From an uncultured Prevotella sp. (lineage in GTDB: Bacteria > Bacteroidota > Bacteroidia > Bacteroidales > Bacteroidaceae), in assembly GCA_934217675.1 (NCBI GenBank), contig CAKQCV010000002.1, positions 54,057 to 118,056 of the forward strand: a stretch of DNA of 64,000 bases, written 5' to 3'. A program made the position numbers and the translations under genes. Below, piece by piece: positions 34,808-42,667 of the stretch; position 1 is the stretch's first letter; each line of letters begins with the position of its first letter. The notes below the pieces were generated by a model, which was not told where the DNA came from, made no database searches, and saw only the letters and a list, made by a program, of their open reading frames with translations.

Positions 34808-35728
34808 TTATTTCTTTTGAGTAGTGTCTTTTTTATGAATGTTAGTCTTTTCTTCAATTACAGCTGTAGTCTTTTCTGCTGTTTGTTCTGTTTCCATTTC
34901 TGTTATATCGTTTTTTGTCGTATTGCTTATGGAATCTTTTGGCAATTGTGCTTTATGTGTACCAGCAACAGGTATTATTATTTGTTTATATCCGCTATGC
35001 TTCAAAGTGGTAACTTTAAGGCGGAAAGGATGAACGGAGTGTCCGTTGTTGATCCATTTTACTAGATTGTCCATCCATTTCACTCCTGAAGCATATGTAG
35101 GATGTGCACCATCTTTTTGTCTCTCATATGTGTATTTTAGACTTGGAAAGAAAGCCTTTTCACCCATTATGTCAAGTATCCATTGATTCAGTCCGTAGTC
35201 GTTTTGCCAGTTTGGCGGTCCTATCCATATAACTGGAACTTTGCCAATTTTATCTTTTATCATCTTTATATACTTCTTTCTGTTTGTTTCGTCTTTTGTA
35301 AATAGCTCGTTACTCCCCAAGCATACAAACACGTGTGTTGGTTTTATTCTGCGCATATAAGTAGTGAGCGTATCGCTTTCTGCCCATGTTTTTATGGTTG
35401 AGGCATTCCAGGTGACACACGTAAACGAGTGACCGTTCTCTTTGGCATAGTCGGCAAATCTTGCTGCCAATAATGCTGTCATCGAATCACCGAACATGAA
35501 AACTCTTTGTGTGGTAGTGTCAGTTGGTTCACGGTCTGTAACAGGTGTCGTATCGTTAGTGTCATCAAGAATGGCTTTTATGTCAGTTCTGTTATCATTT
35601 CTTATTGCGTTAAGTCCGATTTGTTTTAGATGTATCTTCTCTGCAATTTCTGGTGGTAATATGGCATATGCCAATAGTATACTGATTGAAATTACAAATA
35701 TTGAAATCAGTTTTAGATAATTTTTCAT
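34808..35728 (-). CDS. membrane-anchored SGNH/GDSL protein, AlgJ/AlgX-like partner of the MBOAT protein
   Basis: This 306-aa protein has one N-terminal helix (residues 5-24), a Thr/Asp-rich linker, and an SGNH domain: VFMFGDSMTALLA (nucleophile Ser), CLGSNELF (block III Asn) and KDGAHPTYASG (Asp-His). The C-terminal 55 residues are Lys/Thr-rich and probably disordered. With the MBOAT gene 7 bp downstream it forms the usual two-component O-acetylation machine. The target polysaccharide is unknown. Confidence 0.8.
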   Translation of the reverse strand: MKNYLKLISIFVISISILLAYAILPPEIAEKIHLKQIGLNAIRNDNRTDIKAILDDTNDTTPVTDREPTDTTTQRVFMFGDSMTALLAARFADYAKENGHSFTCVTWNASTIKTWAESDTLTTYMRRIKPTHVFVCLGSNELFTKDETNRKKYIKMIKDKIGKVPVIWIGPPNWQNDYGLNQWILDIMGEKAFFPSLKYTYERQKDGAHPTYASGVKWMDNLVKWINNGHSVHPFRLKVTTLKHSGYKQIIIPVAGTHKAQLPKDSISNTTKNDITEMETEQTAEKTTAVIEEKTNIHKKDTTQKK

Positions 35729-35763
35729 GTTTGATAGTTTTGGGGCTTTATTATAGATATATG

Positions 35764-35794
35764 CAAAGGTAAAAATAAAAAAAATCTCAGCAAT
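35764..35794 (-). promoter_or_regulatory. promoter of the SGNH/MBOAT/CE2 operon
   Basis: The minus strand has TACCTTTG (complement of 35764-35771) and ATTG (complement of 35791-35794) spaced by 19 bp, 35 bp from the start codon at 35728. Confidence 0.68.
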
Positions 35795-35913
35795 GTTTTT
35801 CTAAAGAAAATTAGTGAACAGAATGCTTTCTGGTGTCTGCTGTTGATGATAGAGGTAATAAATGACTCAAGGTTATAGATTTAGACTTCAAACCGTTTGA
35901 GCATACGTTCTAA

Positions 35914-36079
35914 ATGCGGCACCCTCTTGTACTTTCCTGTAAAGAAGGCATCTATCCAATGTTAAACCGTGAGCAAAGCAACGGAGAGCTACCATCTTTT
36001 CCTGTCGATGGTTGCCGAGCATACAGGTGTGGATTTATACCTGTTTGGAGACGTTTTTTCGGAAATCTCGTTTTTCGAG
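35914..36079. other. non-coding or relic stretch before the GC-rich hairpin
   Basis: This part of the 668-bp gap between the SGNH operon and kdsA is more GC-rich than its surroundings and carries an open frame of 71 codons from 35914 with no recognisable domain. It leads into the hairpin array. It could be a remnant of a mobile element; nothing in it proves that. Confidence 0.3.
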
Positions 36080-36196
36080 TTTGCGCCACTTGCGCCACTT
36101 GCGTCATTGCGCCATTTGCGCCAAAATAGCTAAAAATGGGTGTTTTTACTGTATTTTCTATATTTGGCGCAATGGCGCAAGTGGCGCAAGTGGCGC
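36080..36196. repeat. large hairpin built from 9-bp GC-rich tandem repeats
   Basis: The left arm (36080-36125) is made of repeated TTGCGCCAC-type units. The right arm (36163-36196) is its reverse complement (GGCGCAATGGCGCAAGTGGC and on), so the 37-bp AT-rich middle forms the loop of a hairpin with a stem of over 30 bp. A T-rich tail follows. It is far larger than a normal terminator and no gene ends next to it. Confidence 0.85.
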
Positions 36197-36338
36197 TATT
36201 TTGTAAAGATTTTATTTTTCTCTCCTTTTTGTTTTCCCTATATTAACCTCGGCATATTTCACCATTTTGAAGAAAGTTTTGATGGATATTCGGTTTATTT
36301 TGTTTGCTTGTATTAATTGTAAAAAACAGACAGCTTTA

Positions 36339-36369
36339 TTTGCTGTTCTGTAATACTTTTGTATCTTTG
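36339..36369 (+). promoter_or_regulatory. promoter of kdsA-kdsD
   Basis: TTTG at 36339-36342 and TATCTTTG at 36362-36369 are 19 bp apart, with the kdsA ATG 27 bp downstream. This excludes the in-frame TTG at 36304 as the start. Confidence 0.78.
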
Positions 36370-36396
36370 CATACATCATTTTCTAACAAATTATAT

Positions 36397-37149
36397 ATGG
36401 AACCGATATTCATTACAGGACCTTGTGTGATTGAGTCGGCAGAACTGCTCGACATTGTTGCTCAGGAAATAGTCAGGATAAAAGAAGAAACAGGTATGCT
36501 TTTTTATTTTAAAGCATCGTTTGATAAAGCTAACCGTACATCGATACACTCTTTCCGTGGTCCAGGAATAGAGCGTGGGTTACAGATGCTTGCAGATGTA
36601 AAAGCTAAATATTCATTGCCACTGCTTACTGATATTCATGAGAGTTGGCAAGCTAAGCTTGCAGGAGATGTTGTTGACGTGTTGCAAATACCGGCTTTTT
36701 TGTGTCGTCAGACAGATTTGCTTGTTGAGGCTGCAAAGACAGGAAAAACGGTAAATATAAAAAAAGCACAATTTCTTTCAGGAGACGATATGCGCTATCC
36801 TGTAGAGAAGTGTCGTGAAACAGGAGCAAAAGAAGTTTGGCTTACAGAGAGGGGAAATAGTTTTGGGTATAACAATTTAGTTGTGGATTTTAGAAATCTG
36901 CCAGTCATGTCGCAGTATGCTGATAGGGTTATAATGGATTGTACTCATAGTGTGCAGCGTCCTGGTGGTGCAGATGGAAAAACTGGTGGTGACCGACAAT
37001 TCGTACCTATGATGGCTTTAGCTGCTAAAGCATTTGGTGCGCAAGGATACTTTTTTGAAACACATCCAGATCCTGACAATGCTCTTAGTGATGGTCCAAA
37101 TATGTTGTTTCTTAAAGATCTGGAGAAAGTTGTGAAGAATTTGATTTAG
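36397..37149 (+). CDS. kdsA: 3-deoxy-8-phosphooctulonate synthase
   Basis: This 250-aa cytosolic enzyme condenses PEP and arabinose 5-phosphate to Kdo 8-phosphate for lipopolysaccharide. It shows FITGPCVIES, FKASFDKANRTS, the GPG loop, DVLQIPAFLCRQTDLL, VWLTERGNSFGY and DCTHSVQRPGG. It lacks about 25 N-terminal residues compared with the E. coli enzyme, as is common in this phylum. The start at 36397 fits the promoter position. kdsD follows by 30 bp and provides its substrate. Confidence 0.95.
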   Translation: MEPIFITGPCVIESAELLDIVAQEIVRIKEETGMLFYFKASFDKANRTSIHSFRGPGIERGLQMLADVKAKYSLPLLTDIHESWQAKLAGDVVDVLQIPAFLCRQTDLLVEAAKTGKTVNIKKAQFLSGDDMRYPVEKCRETGAKEVWLTERGNSFGYNNLVVDFRNLPVMSQYADRVIMDCTHSVQRPGGADGKTGGDRQFVPMMALAAKAFGAQGYFFETHPDPDNALSDGPNMLFLKDLEKVVKNLI

Positions 37150-37179
37150 TGTTTTTAGTTTTTCAGGATATATAGAATT

Positions 37180-38127
37180 ATGAAATATATAGAAACTGCA
37201 ATAAAATGTATAAAGGATGAGTCGCAGGCTATTCTTGAACTGATTCCTAACCTTGGTGATGATTTCGACAAGGCTGTGGATATAATCCTTGATTGTAAAG
37301 GAAAACTTATTGTTACAGGTGTTGGTAAGAGTGGACATATCGGAGCAAAAATTGCAGCTACATTGTCGTCTACTGGCACTCCAAGTTTCTTTATCAATCC
37401 ACTTGATGCTTTTCACGGTGATTTGGGAGTTATACAGCAGTCTGATGTAGTTCTTGCGCTTTCAAATTCAGGTCAGACGGACGAATTGTTACGCTTCCTT
37501 CCATATATGATAGAGCATAAGATACCGGTAATAGGAATGAGTGGAAATCCAGAGTCGTTGCTCGCAAAATATTCAACTGTACATTTGAATTCGGGTGTTA
37601 GTCATGAAGCATGTCCACTTGGACTTGCTCCAACATCGTCAACAACTGCTGCACTTGCGCTTGGCGATGCCCTTGCCTGTGCACTTATGGTTGCACGTAA
37701 TTTCAAAGCTACAGATTTTGCCCAATATCATCCTGGTGGAACTCTTGGAAAACGCTTACTGACAAGAGCAAAGGATGTTATGCGTTCTGATGATTTGCCG
37801 GTTATTCCGCCAACAATGAAACTTGGCGAAGCTGTAATTCATGTTAGCAACGGAAGACTTGGGCTATGTGTTGCAGTGGTAGACGATAAGGTTGTTGGAA
37901 TAATAACTGACGGTGATATCCGTCGTGCGATGGAGAGTTCGCAAGACAAATTCTTCCAACTTACAGTTGCTGATATCATGACAAAGTCGCCAAAGATGGT
38001 ATCGCCAGAAATGAAGATTGCAGACATTGAAAAGGTGCTTCATAAGAACAAGATACATTGTGTTCTTGTGGTAGATGATGAAAAACATCTTCTTGGTGTC
38101 GTGGATTCATTCCGTACGATGTTATAG
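37180..38127 (+). CDS. kdsD: arabinose 5-phosphate isomerase
   Basis: This 315-aa enzyme converts ribulose 5-phosphate to arabinose 5-phosphate. It has an N-terminal SIS domain (TGVGKSGHIGAKIAATLSST, LSNSGQTDELL, FHGDLGVI) and two C-terminal CBS domains (about residues 205-315: RAKDVMRSDDLP, VADIMTKSPKMV). It follows kdsA in one operon, so the two steps of Kdo supply are made together. Confidence 0.95.
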   Translation: MKYIETAIKCIKDESQAILELIPNLGDDFDKAVDIILDCKGKLIVTGVGKSGHIGAKIAATLSSTGTPSFFINPLDAFHGDLGVIQQSDVVLALSNSGQTDELLRFLPYMIEHKIPVIGMSGNPESLLAKYSTVHLNSGVSHEACPLGLAPTSSTTAALALGDALACALMVARNFKATDFAQYHPGGTLGKRLLTRAKDVMRSDDLPVIPPTMKLGEAVIHVSNGRLGLCVAVVDDKVVGIITDGDIRRAMESSQDKFFQLTVADIMTKSPKMVSPEMKIADIEKVLHKNKIHCVLVVDDEKHLLGVVDSFRTML

Positions 38128-38190
38128 AAAACAAGATTAATATTGTTTATTTGCAGAAAAGTACGAATTGCAAGTGGTAATTTAGAATTG

Positions 38191-38237
38191 TGAAGTTTGT
38201 GAGAGTAATACATTATGGTTTTATTTCACAAACTTCA
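38191..38237 (+). terminator. terminator of kdsA-kdsD
   Basis: A perfect 12-bp stem (TGAAGTTTGTGA with TCACAAACTTCA) and a 23-nt loop lie 63 bp after the kdsD stop. The sequence from here to 38350 shows no gene. Confidence 0.55.
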
Positions 38238-38350
38238 TCATTCAATGCATATAAATCAGTCTTATCTAAATACACAATTATATATATAAGTATTATTTGA
38301 GTTGGTTCTTAATAAGGCTTTATTTTTTATTAGGTAGCCTAATAAAAGAA

Positions 38351-38386
38351 AAAACGCTTGATACTCAATGAGTTATCAAGCGTTTT
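38351..38386. terminator. terminator downstream of tRNA-Leu
   Basis: A 13-bp stem (AAAACGCTTGATA with its complement at 38374-38386) extends through CTCA/TGAG and ends in T on the minus strand, just 4 bp beyond the tRNA 3' end. It could also stop readthrough from kdsD. Confidence 0.8.
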
Positions 38387-38390
38387 AATG

Positions 38391-38472
38391 TACCCAGAGC
38401 CGGGGTCGAACCGGCACGGGTTGCCCCACTGGTGTTTGAGACCAGCGCGTCTACCGATTCCGCCATCTGGGC
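38391..38472 (-). tRNA. tRNA-Leu (anticodon CAA)
   Basis: The minus strand folds into a class II tRNA of 82 nt: acceptor GCCCAGA/TCTGGGT, D-arm, anticodon loop CTCAAAC (anticodon CAA, reading UUG), a long variable arm and GGTTCGACCCC in the T-arm. CCA is not encoded. Confidence 0.95.
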
Positions 38473-38708
38473 TTAATTGCGGTGCAAAGGTACAACTTTT
38501 TTCTGAACTGACAAATTTTTAAGCAGAAAATATTAAATAATATATGAAAAGCAATTGAAAAAAACTTAAATGCTTGCACGAATGCACAATAAAAAGTAAT
38601 TTCGTGCATTATAAAGATAAAGCGTTATATATGGTGGTGTTCCTTAAAAAAGAAAGCACGCATAAACGCAAAGTTAATTTTAAACACTTATCTTTTAGGT
38701 TTAATACA

Positions 38709-39803
38709 ATGAAGAATTATTGTGAGAAAAATTACTGTGTAATACTTGCAGGAGGCAAAGGAAAAAGACTATGGCCTGTCAGTAGAGAAAACAAGCCAAA
38801 ACAGTTTCTTGACTTCTTTTCTACAGGGAAAACACTTCTGCAGCAGACTTATGAACGTATGCTGAAATTTGTGGCTCCTAAGAATATTCTTATTGCAACT
38901 AATATAGAATATGAGGAAATGGTTGTGGAACAACTACCAGATGTTCCTAAAGAAAATATACTGGCTGAACCTGTAAATAGAAATACAGCACCAAGCGTGG
39001 CATGGGCAACATGCAGAATACTTCATAGAAATGCAGATGCAAGACTTGTTGTAGTACCGTCGGATCAAATGATAATAAATGAGGACGATTTTGAAAAAAA
39101 TATTATAGACGGTTTGGAATGGGTGGCTTGTAATGATGCCTTCCTGACGATGGGAGTAAAACCTACACGTCCGGAGCCTGGATATGGGTATATTCAGATT
39201 AGTGAGGAAAAATCTAATGAAAGTATTTGTAAGGTGAAAAGTTTTACAGAAAAGCCGGAAAGGGAGTTTGCAACAATGTTTATGAATAGTGGTGAGTTCT
39301 ATTGGAATACCGGACTATTTCTTGCGCGATGCAACTTCTTGAGAGAAGGACTGAGAAAAATATTTCCACCTGTGTTGCGGAATGTAGATTCTGATGATGT
39401 GGAATATTCTTTGGAAAACGAAGAAAAATGTATTGAGGAACATTATTCTGTTTACCCAAATTTGTCTATAGATTATGGTATATTGGAGAAAAGCGACAAT
39501 GTGTATGTCATGAAATGTTCTTTTGGATGGGCTGATCTTGGAACATGGCATTCTATGTATGAAACAATGTGCAAGTCTGGTGATGAAAATGTAATATTGA
39601 GCAAGAGAGTACTGCTTGACGATTGTCATGGTAATATTGTAAAATTGCCAGATGATCATATAGCGGTGATTAATGGACTTGACGGATATATTGTTGCAGA
39701 AAAAGGAAATGTATTGCTTATTTGCAAAAAAGAAGATTCTTCATCAAGAATACGCAAATATATAAATGCAGTGCAAATGGAAGAGGGGGAAGAGTTTTTA
39801 TAA
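38709..39803 (+). CDS. manC: mannose-1-phosphate guanylyltransferase
   Basis: This 364-aa enzyme makes GDP-mannose from GTP and mannose 1-phosphate, for surface glycans and fucose donors. The nucleotide-binding loop VILAGGKGKRLWPVSR, KPKQFLDF, PSDQMI and FTEKPE..FA are diagnostic. The isomerase domain found in bifunctional ManC proteins is absent. The frame is open from 38574, but the first 45 codons are poor; the ATG at 38709 gives MKNYCEKNYCVILAGG. A CE7-like esterase follows within 15 bp. Confidence 0.92.
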   Translation: MKNYCEKNYCVILAGGKGKRLWPVSRENKPKQFLDFFSTGKTLLQQTYERMLKFVAPKNILIATNIEYEEMVVEQLPDVPKENILAEPVNRNTAPSVAWATCRILHRNADARLVVVPSDQMIINEDDFEKNIIDGLEWVACNDAFLTMGVKPTRPEPGYGYIQISEEKSNESICKVKSFTEKPEREFATMFMNSGEFYWNTGLFLARCNFLREGLRKIFPPVLRNVDSDDVEYSLENEEKCIEEHYSVYPNLSIDYGILEKSDNVYVMKCSFGWADLGTWHSMYETMCKSGDENVILSKRVLLDDCHGNIVKLPDDHIAVINGLDGYIVAEKGNVLLICKKEDSSSRIRKYINAVQMEEGEEFL

Positions 39804-39818
39804 AGTTTCTAAAAGTTA

Positions 39819-41135
39819 TTGGATTTGAAAAAGTTATTTTTTGTTTTTATTATGGCAATATGTGCCATAATAGGGTTAAAGGCCGAAAACTATCCTTATC
39901 GTGCGGATTATTTGTGGGTTACTGTACCAGATCATTCAAATTGGTTGTATCGGACCGGTGAGAATGCAGTTGTGGATATACAATTGTATAAATATGGCAT
40001 TCCGGTAAATACCACTGTAAAGTATGAAATTGGTGATGATATGATGTCTGGTGATAAGACAGGCAGTGTGGTAATGAAAAATGGAAAATGTAGTGTTGTT
40101 GTAGGTACCCGAAAAACACCAGGCTTTCGTGATTTACGCCTCACAGCTACAGTTGATGGCAAGAGATATAACCATCATATAAAGCTTGGCTTTGATGCAG
40201 ACAAGATAGTACCATATACAAAAGAACCTGAGGATTTTATGTCATTTTGGCAAGCTAACATTGAGAAGATGCGAAAATTGCCGTTGAAATATTCACTTGA
40301 AGATGCTCCTGAATATACCACAGATAAAATGACGTGCAGGCTATTGAAATTGGAAACTATTTCAGGGCATAGTGTATATGGATATTTGTTTGTTCCTAAA
40401 AATAAACCAAAGGGAAGTTGTCCTATAGTTGTATGCCCTCCAGGAGCTGGTATAAAAACTATAAAGGAACCGCTTCGCCACCGTTATTATGGTGAGGGAG
40501 GATGTATTAGACTTGAGTTGGAAATTCATGGACTTGATCCACGCTTGCCTAAACAAACATTTGATGATATCAGTCATGCTTTTAACGGTAATGATAATGG
40601 TGGATATTTATCATATGGTATAGACAATCGCGACAGATATTATATGAAGAATGTTTATTTGGCATTGGTGAGAAGCATAGATTTCCTTACGCAAATTCCA
40701 GAGTGGGATGGCAAGAACGTTGCAATGCAAGGAGGCAGTCAAGGTGGTGCTTTGTCGCTTGTTGCAGCGGCTATTGATAAAAGAGTAACTCTGTGTGTTG
40801 TAAATCATCCTGCTCTTAGTGATATGGCGGCATACTATGAAAAAGGGCGTACTGGTGGATATCCGCATTTCAAGACGGATAATGGTACGCTCACACCAAA
40901 GACGATAAAGACTCTTGCATATTATGATGTTGTGAATTTTGCACGCCATATAAACTGTCCTGTGTATATGACATGGGGATATAACGACGTTACTTGTCCG
41001 CCTACTACAAGTTATGCAGTGTGGAATACGTTGAAATGTGAGAAAGAGTCGTTGATAACTCCCATTAATGAACACTGGACTTCTGATGCTACAGAATACG
41101 GACAATATGAATGGATTATGAAGCATGTAAGATAA
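39819..41135 (+). CDS. secreted acetyl xylan esterase-like protein (CE7/AXE1)
   Basis: This 438-aa protein has a signal peptide (cleavage near GLKAEN), an N-terminal beta domain (about 25-130) and an alpha/beta hydrolase of the AXE1 type: GGSQGGALS (nucleophile Ser), WGYNDVTCPP (Asp) and NEHWTSD (His). It probably removes acetyl groups from plant-derived oligosaccharides. No ATG fits; TTG codons at 39819 and 39825 are the options, and 39825 gives the familiar MKKLFFVF leader. Coupling with manC may be only positional. Confidence 0.85.
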   Translation: MDLKKLFFVFIMAICAIIGLKAENYPYRADYLWVTVPDHSNWLYRTGENAVVDIQLYKYGIPVNTTVKYEIGDDMMSGDKTGSVVMKNGKCSVVVGTRKTPGFRDLRLTATVDGKRYNHHIKLGFDADKIVPYTKEPEDFMSFWQANIEKMRKLPLKYSLEDAPEYTTDKMTCRLLKLETISGHSVYGYLFVPKNKPKGSCPIVVCPPGAGIKTIKEPLRHRYYGEGGCIRLELEIHGLDPRLPKQTFDDISHAFNGNDNGGYLSYGIDNRDRYYMKNVYLALVRSIDFLTQIPEWDGKNVAMQGGSQGGALSLVAAAIDKRVTLCVVNHPALSDMAAYYEKGRTGGYPHFKTDNGTLTPKTIKTLAYYDVVNFARHINCPVYMTWGYNDVTCPPTTSYAVWNTLKCEKESLITPINEHWTSDATEYGQYEWIMKHVR

Positions 41136-41265
41136 ATTATAAGGGAAGAATGGAATAGCAATATTTGTTCTTCCCTTATTTTTATTTATAAAAAATATAA
41201 GTATGCTGTAGTTATTTTTACTTTCTGTGCGTATTCTATTTAGAAAGTTTCTTGAAAAGACAACT

Positions 41266-41745
41266 ATGGATAAAAACAAAAATGAATTTGAAGAACTTGT
41301 TCGCAAGAACAAGGAAACGATATATACTGTTTGCTACATGTTCTCGAAAGACCAAGATGAGGTTGCTGATCTGTATCAGGAAACATTGATAAACCTGTGG
41401 AAAGGATTATCTCAACTGAAGGATGGAGGAAATGTGAAAGGCTGGGTGTATCGTGTGACACTTAATACTTGTATTTCTCTTGGACGAAAAAAGAAAAGTA
41501 AGCCAACAGTAAAACTTACAATGGATGTTGACCCATTTGATTCGTCTGATAGCAGAATCACACAGGTTGATATGTTGCATAAACGTATAAGCAAGTTGCA
41601 ACCGTTTGATCGGGCTATTGTACTTTTGTGGCTTGAAAATATAAGTTATGAGGAAATCGGGCAGATACTTGGAATAACAACGTCAAATGTATCAGTACGC
41701 CTTGTGAGAATAAGAGAACAACTGAAGAAAATGTCTAATGATTAA
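41266..41745 (+). CDS. ECF-type RNA polymerase sigma factor
   Basis: This 159-aa protein has sigma region 2 (EFEELVRKNKETIYTVCYMF, DEVADLYQETLINLWKG) and region 4 (LQPFDRAIVLLWLENISYEEIGQILG, helix-turn-helix). The frame is open from 41227, but the ATG at 41266 gives the normal N-terminus. The next gene starts within its stop codon (TAATG), so the two are translationally coupled; that partner is a membrane protein and a likely regulator. Confidence 0.93.
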   Translation: MDKNKNEFEELVRKNKETIYTVCYMFSKDQDEVADLYQETLINLWKGLSQLKDGGNVKGWVYRVTLNTCISLGRKKKSKPTVKLTMDVDPFDSSDSRITQVDMLHKRISKLQPFDRAIVLLWLENISYEEIGQILGITTSNVSVRLVRIREQLKKMSND

Positions 41746-42347
41746 TGCAAAATAACGCCATGACAGAAAATAATAAAATATTGGAACTTGACGAGATGCG
41801 TTCACAGATGGATGAATTGAAATCTATGCTTAAAGAACAGACTATCATAAACGACAGAATGATGCGTAAGGCAATGAAAGGAAAATATAATAAGGTTCGT
41901 ATAGATATAAAGATGTCTATTTTTATCGAAATTATATCAATTCCTGTTATTGGATATCTGTTGCCACTGCTTGGTATGCCAATGTGGTTTTCAGTTATAA
42001 CGATTTTATTCTTGTTAACAGCACTTGTGGCATCATTGTATGCTCTTAGAAATTATGCGTCGGGTGATCTTTTCGCAGGTAATCTCACGGATGTTGCTTT
42101 GTCTATTGTTCGCTACAAGCGTTTTGGCATTTATTGGTTTTTCTATGCTATACCATTTCTTGTTATTTGGATTTTCTTGTTTTTCCGTTTCTTGACAGAA
42201 GGTAAGGAAGATGAATTTGCAGATGGAGTTATCCTTGGTGGAATAATTGGTGGAATAATTGGCGGAGTGCTTGGTGCTGCGAATTATATTCAGAATTTGA
42301 AGCGTATGAACAGTATTTTGCGTGATATAAAGGATATAAAGCAATAG
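41745..42347 (+). CDS. small membrane protein coupled to the ECF sigma factor
   Basis: This 200-aa protein has a cytoplasmic N-terminus with a heptad-like stretch (about residues 10-45, LDEMRSQMDELKSMLKEQ), two helices at about 60-103, another at about 130-150 and a Gly-rich segment GGIIGGIIGGVLGAANY near the end. I recognise no family. Its ATG overlaps the sigma stop by 1 bp, so it is a candidate anti-sigma or sensor, although it lacks a zinc-binding anti-sigma motif. A second ATG at 41760 (MTENNKIL) is an alternative start. Confidence 0.7.
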   Translation: MQNNAMTENNKILELDEMRSQMDELKSMLKEQTIINDRMMRKAMKGKYNKVRIDIKMSIFIEIISIPVIGYLLPLLGMPMWFSVITILFLLTALVASLYALRNYASGDLFAGNLTDVALSIVRYKRFGIYWFFYAIPFLVIWIFLFFRFLTEGKEDEFADGVILGGIIGGIIGGVLGAANYIQNLKRMNSILRDIKDIKQ

Positions 42348-42417
42348 AAGGTTAATGACTGGTAAAGTTATTGTGTGTTTGAGAACACACAGAATAGTGT
42401 AGTAAAAAAATAGGCTT

Positions 42418-42467
42418 ATTATAACGTAAATGCAGTTGCATAACAGCAACTGCATTTACGTTATAAT
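42418..42467. terminator. 21-bp perfect hairpin between the sigma operon and tRNA-Pro
   Basis: The arms 42418-42438 and 42447-42467 are perfectly complementary over 21 bp with an 8-nt loop. It lies downstream of both the rightward sigma/membrane pair and the leftward tRNA, so it probably ends transcription from both sides. Confidence 0.75.
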
Positions 42468-42476
42468 GAAATATTG

Positions 42477-42549
42477 TCGGGATTACAAGACTCGAACTTG
42501 CGACCTCACGCCCCCCAGACGCGTGCGCTACCAACTGCGCCAAATCCCG
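42477..42549 (-). tRNA. tRNA-Pro (anticodon GGG)
   Basis: The minus strand gives a 73-nt tRNA: acceptor CGGGATT/AATCCCG, D-arm GCGC..GCGC, anticodon loop CTGGGGG with anticodon GGG (reading CCC/CCU), and T-loop TTCGAGT. CCA is not encoded. Confidence 0.93.
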
Positions 42550-42667
42550 AAAAACAGCACTCACTTCATGAAGTTATTCACAAAGTGAGTGCAAATTTAA
42601 TCACTTATTATGAGAAAAACAAATATTTACTATATTTAGTTTTCGAATATTTTGTAAACATTTTCTT

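Noticed and set aside
35914..36129. Open frame of 71 codons in the kdsA upstream gap
   Set aside because: It runs into the GC-rich repeat arm and shows no domain or promoter.
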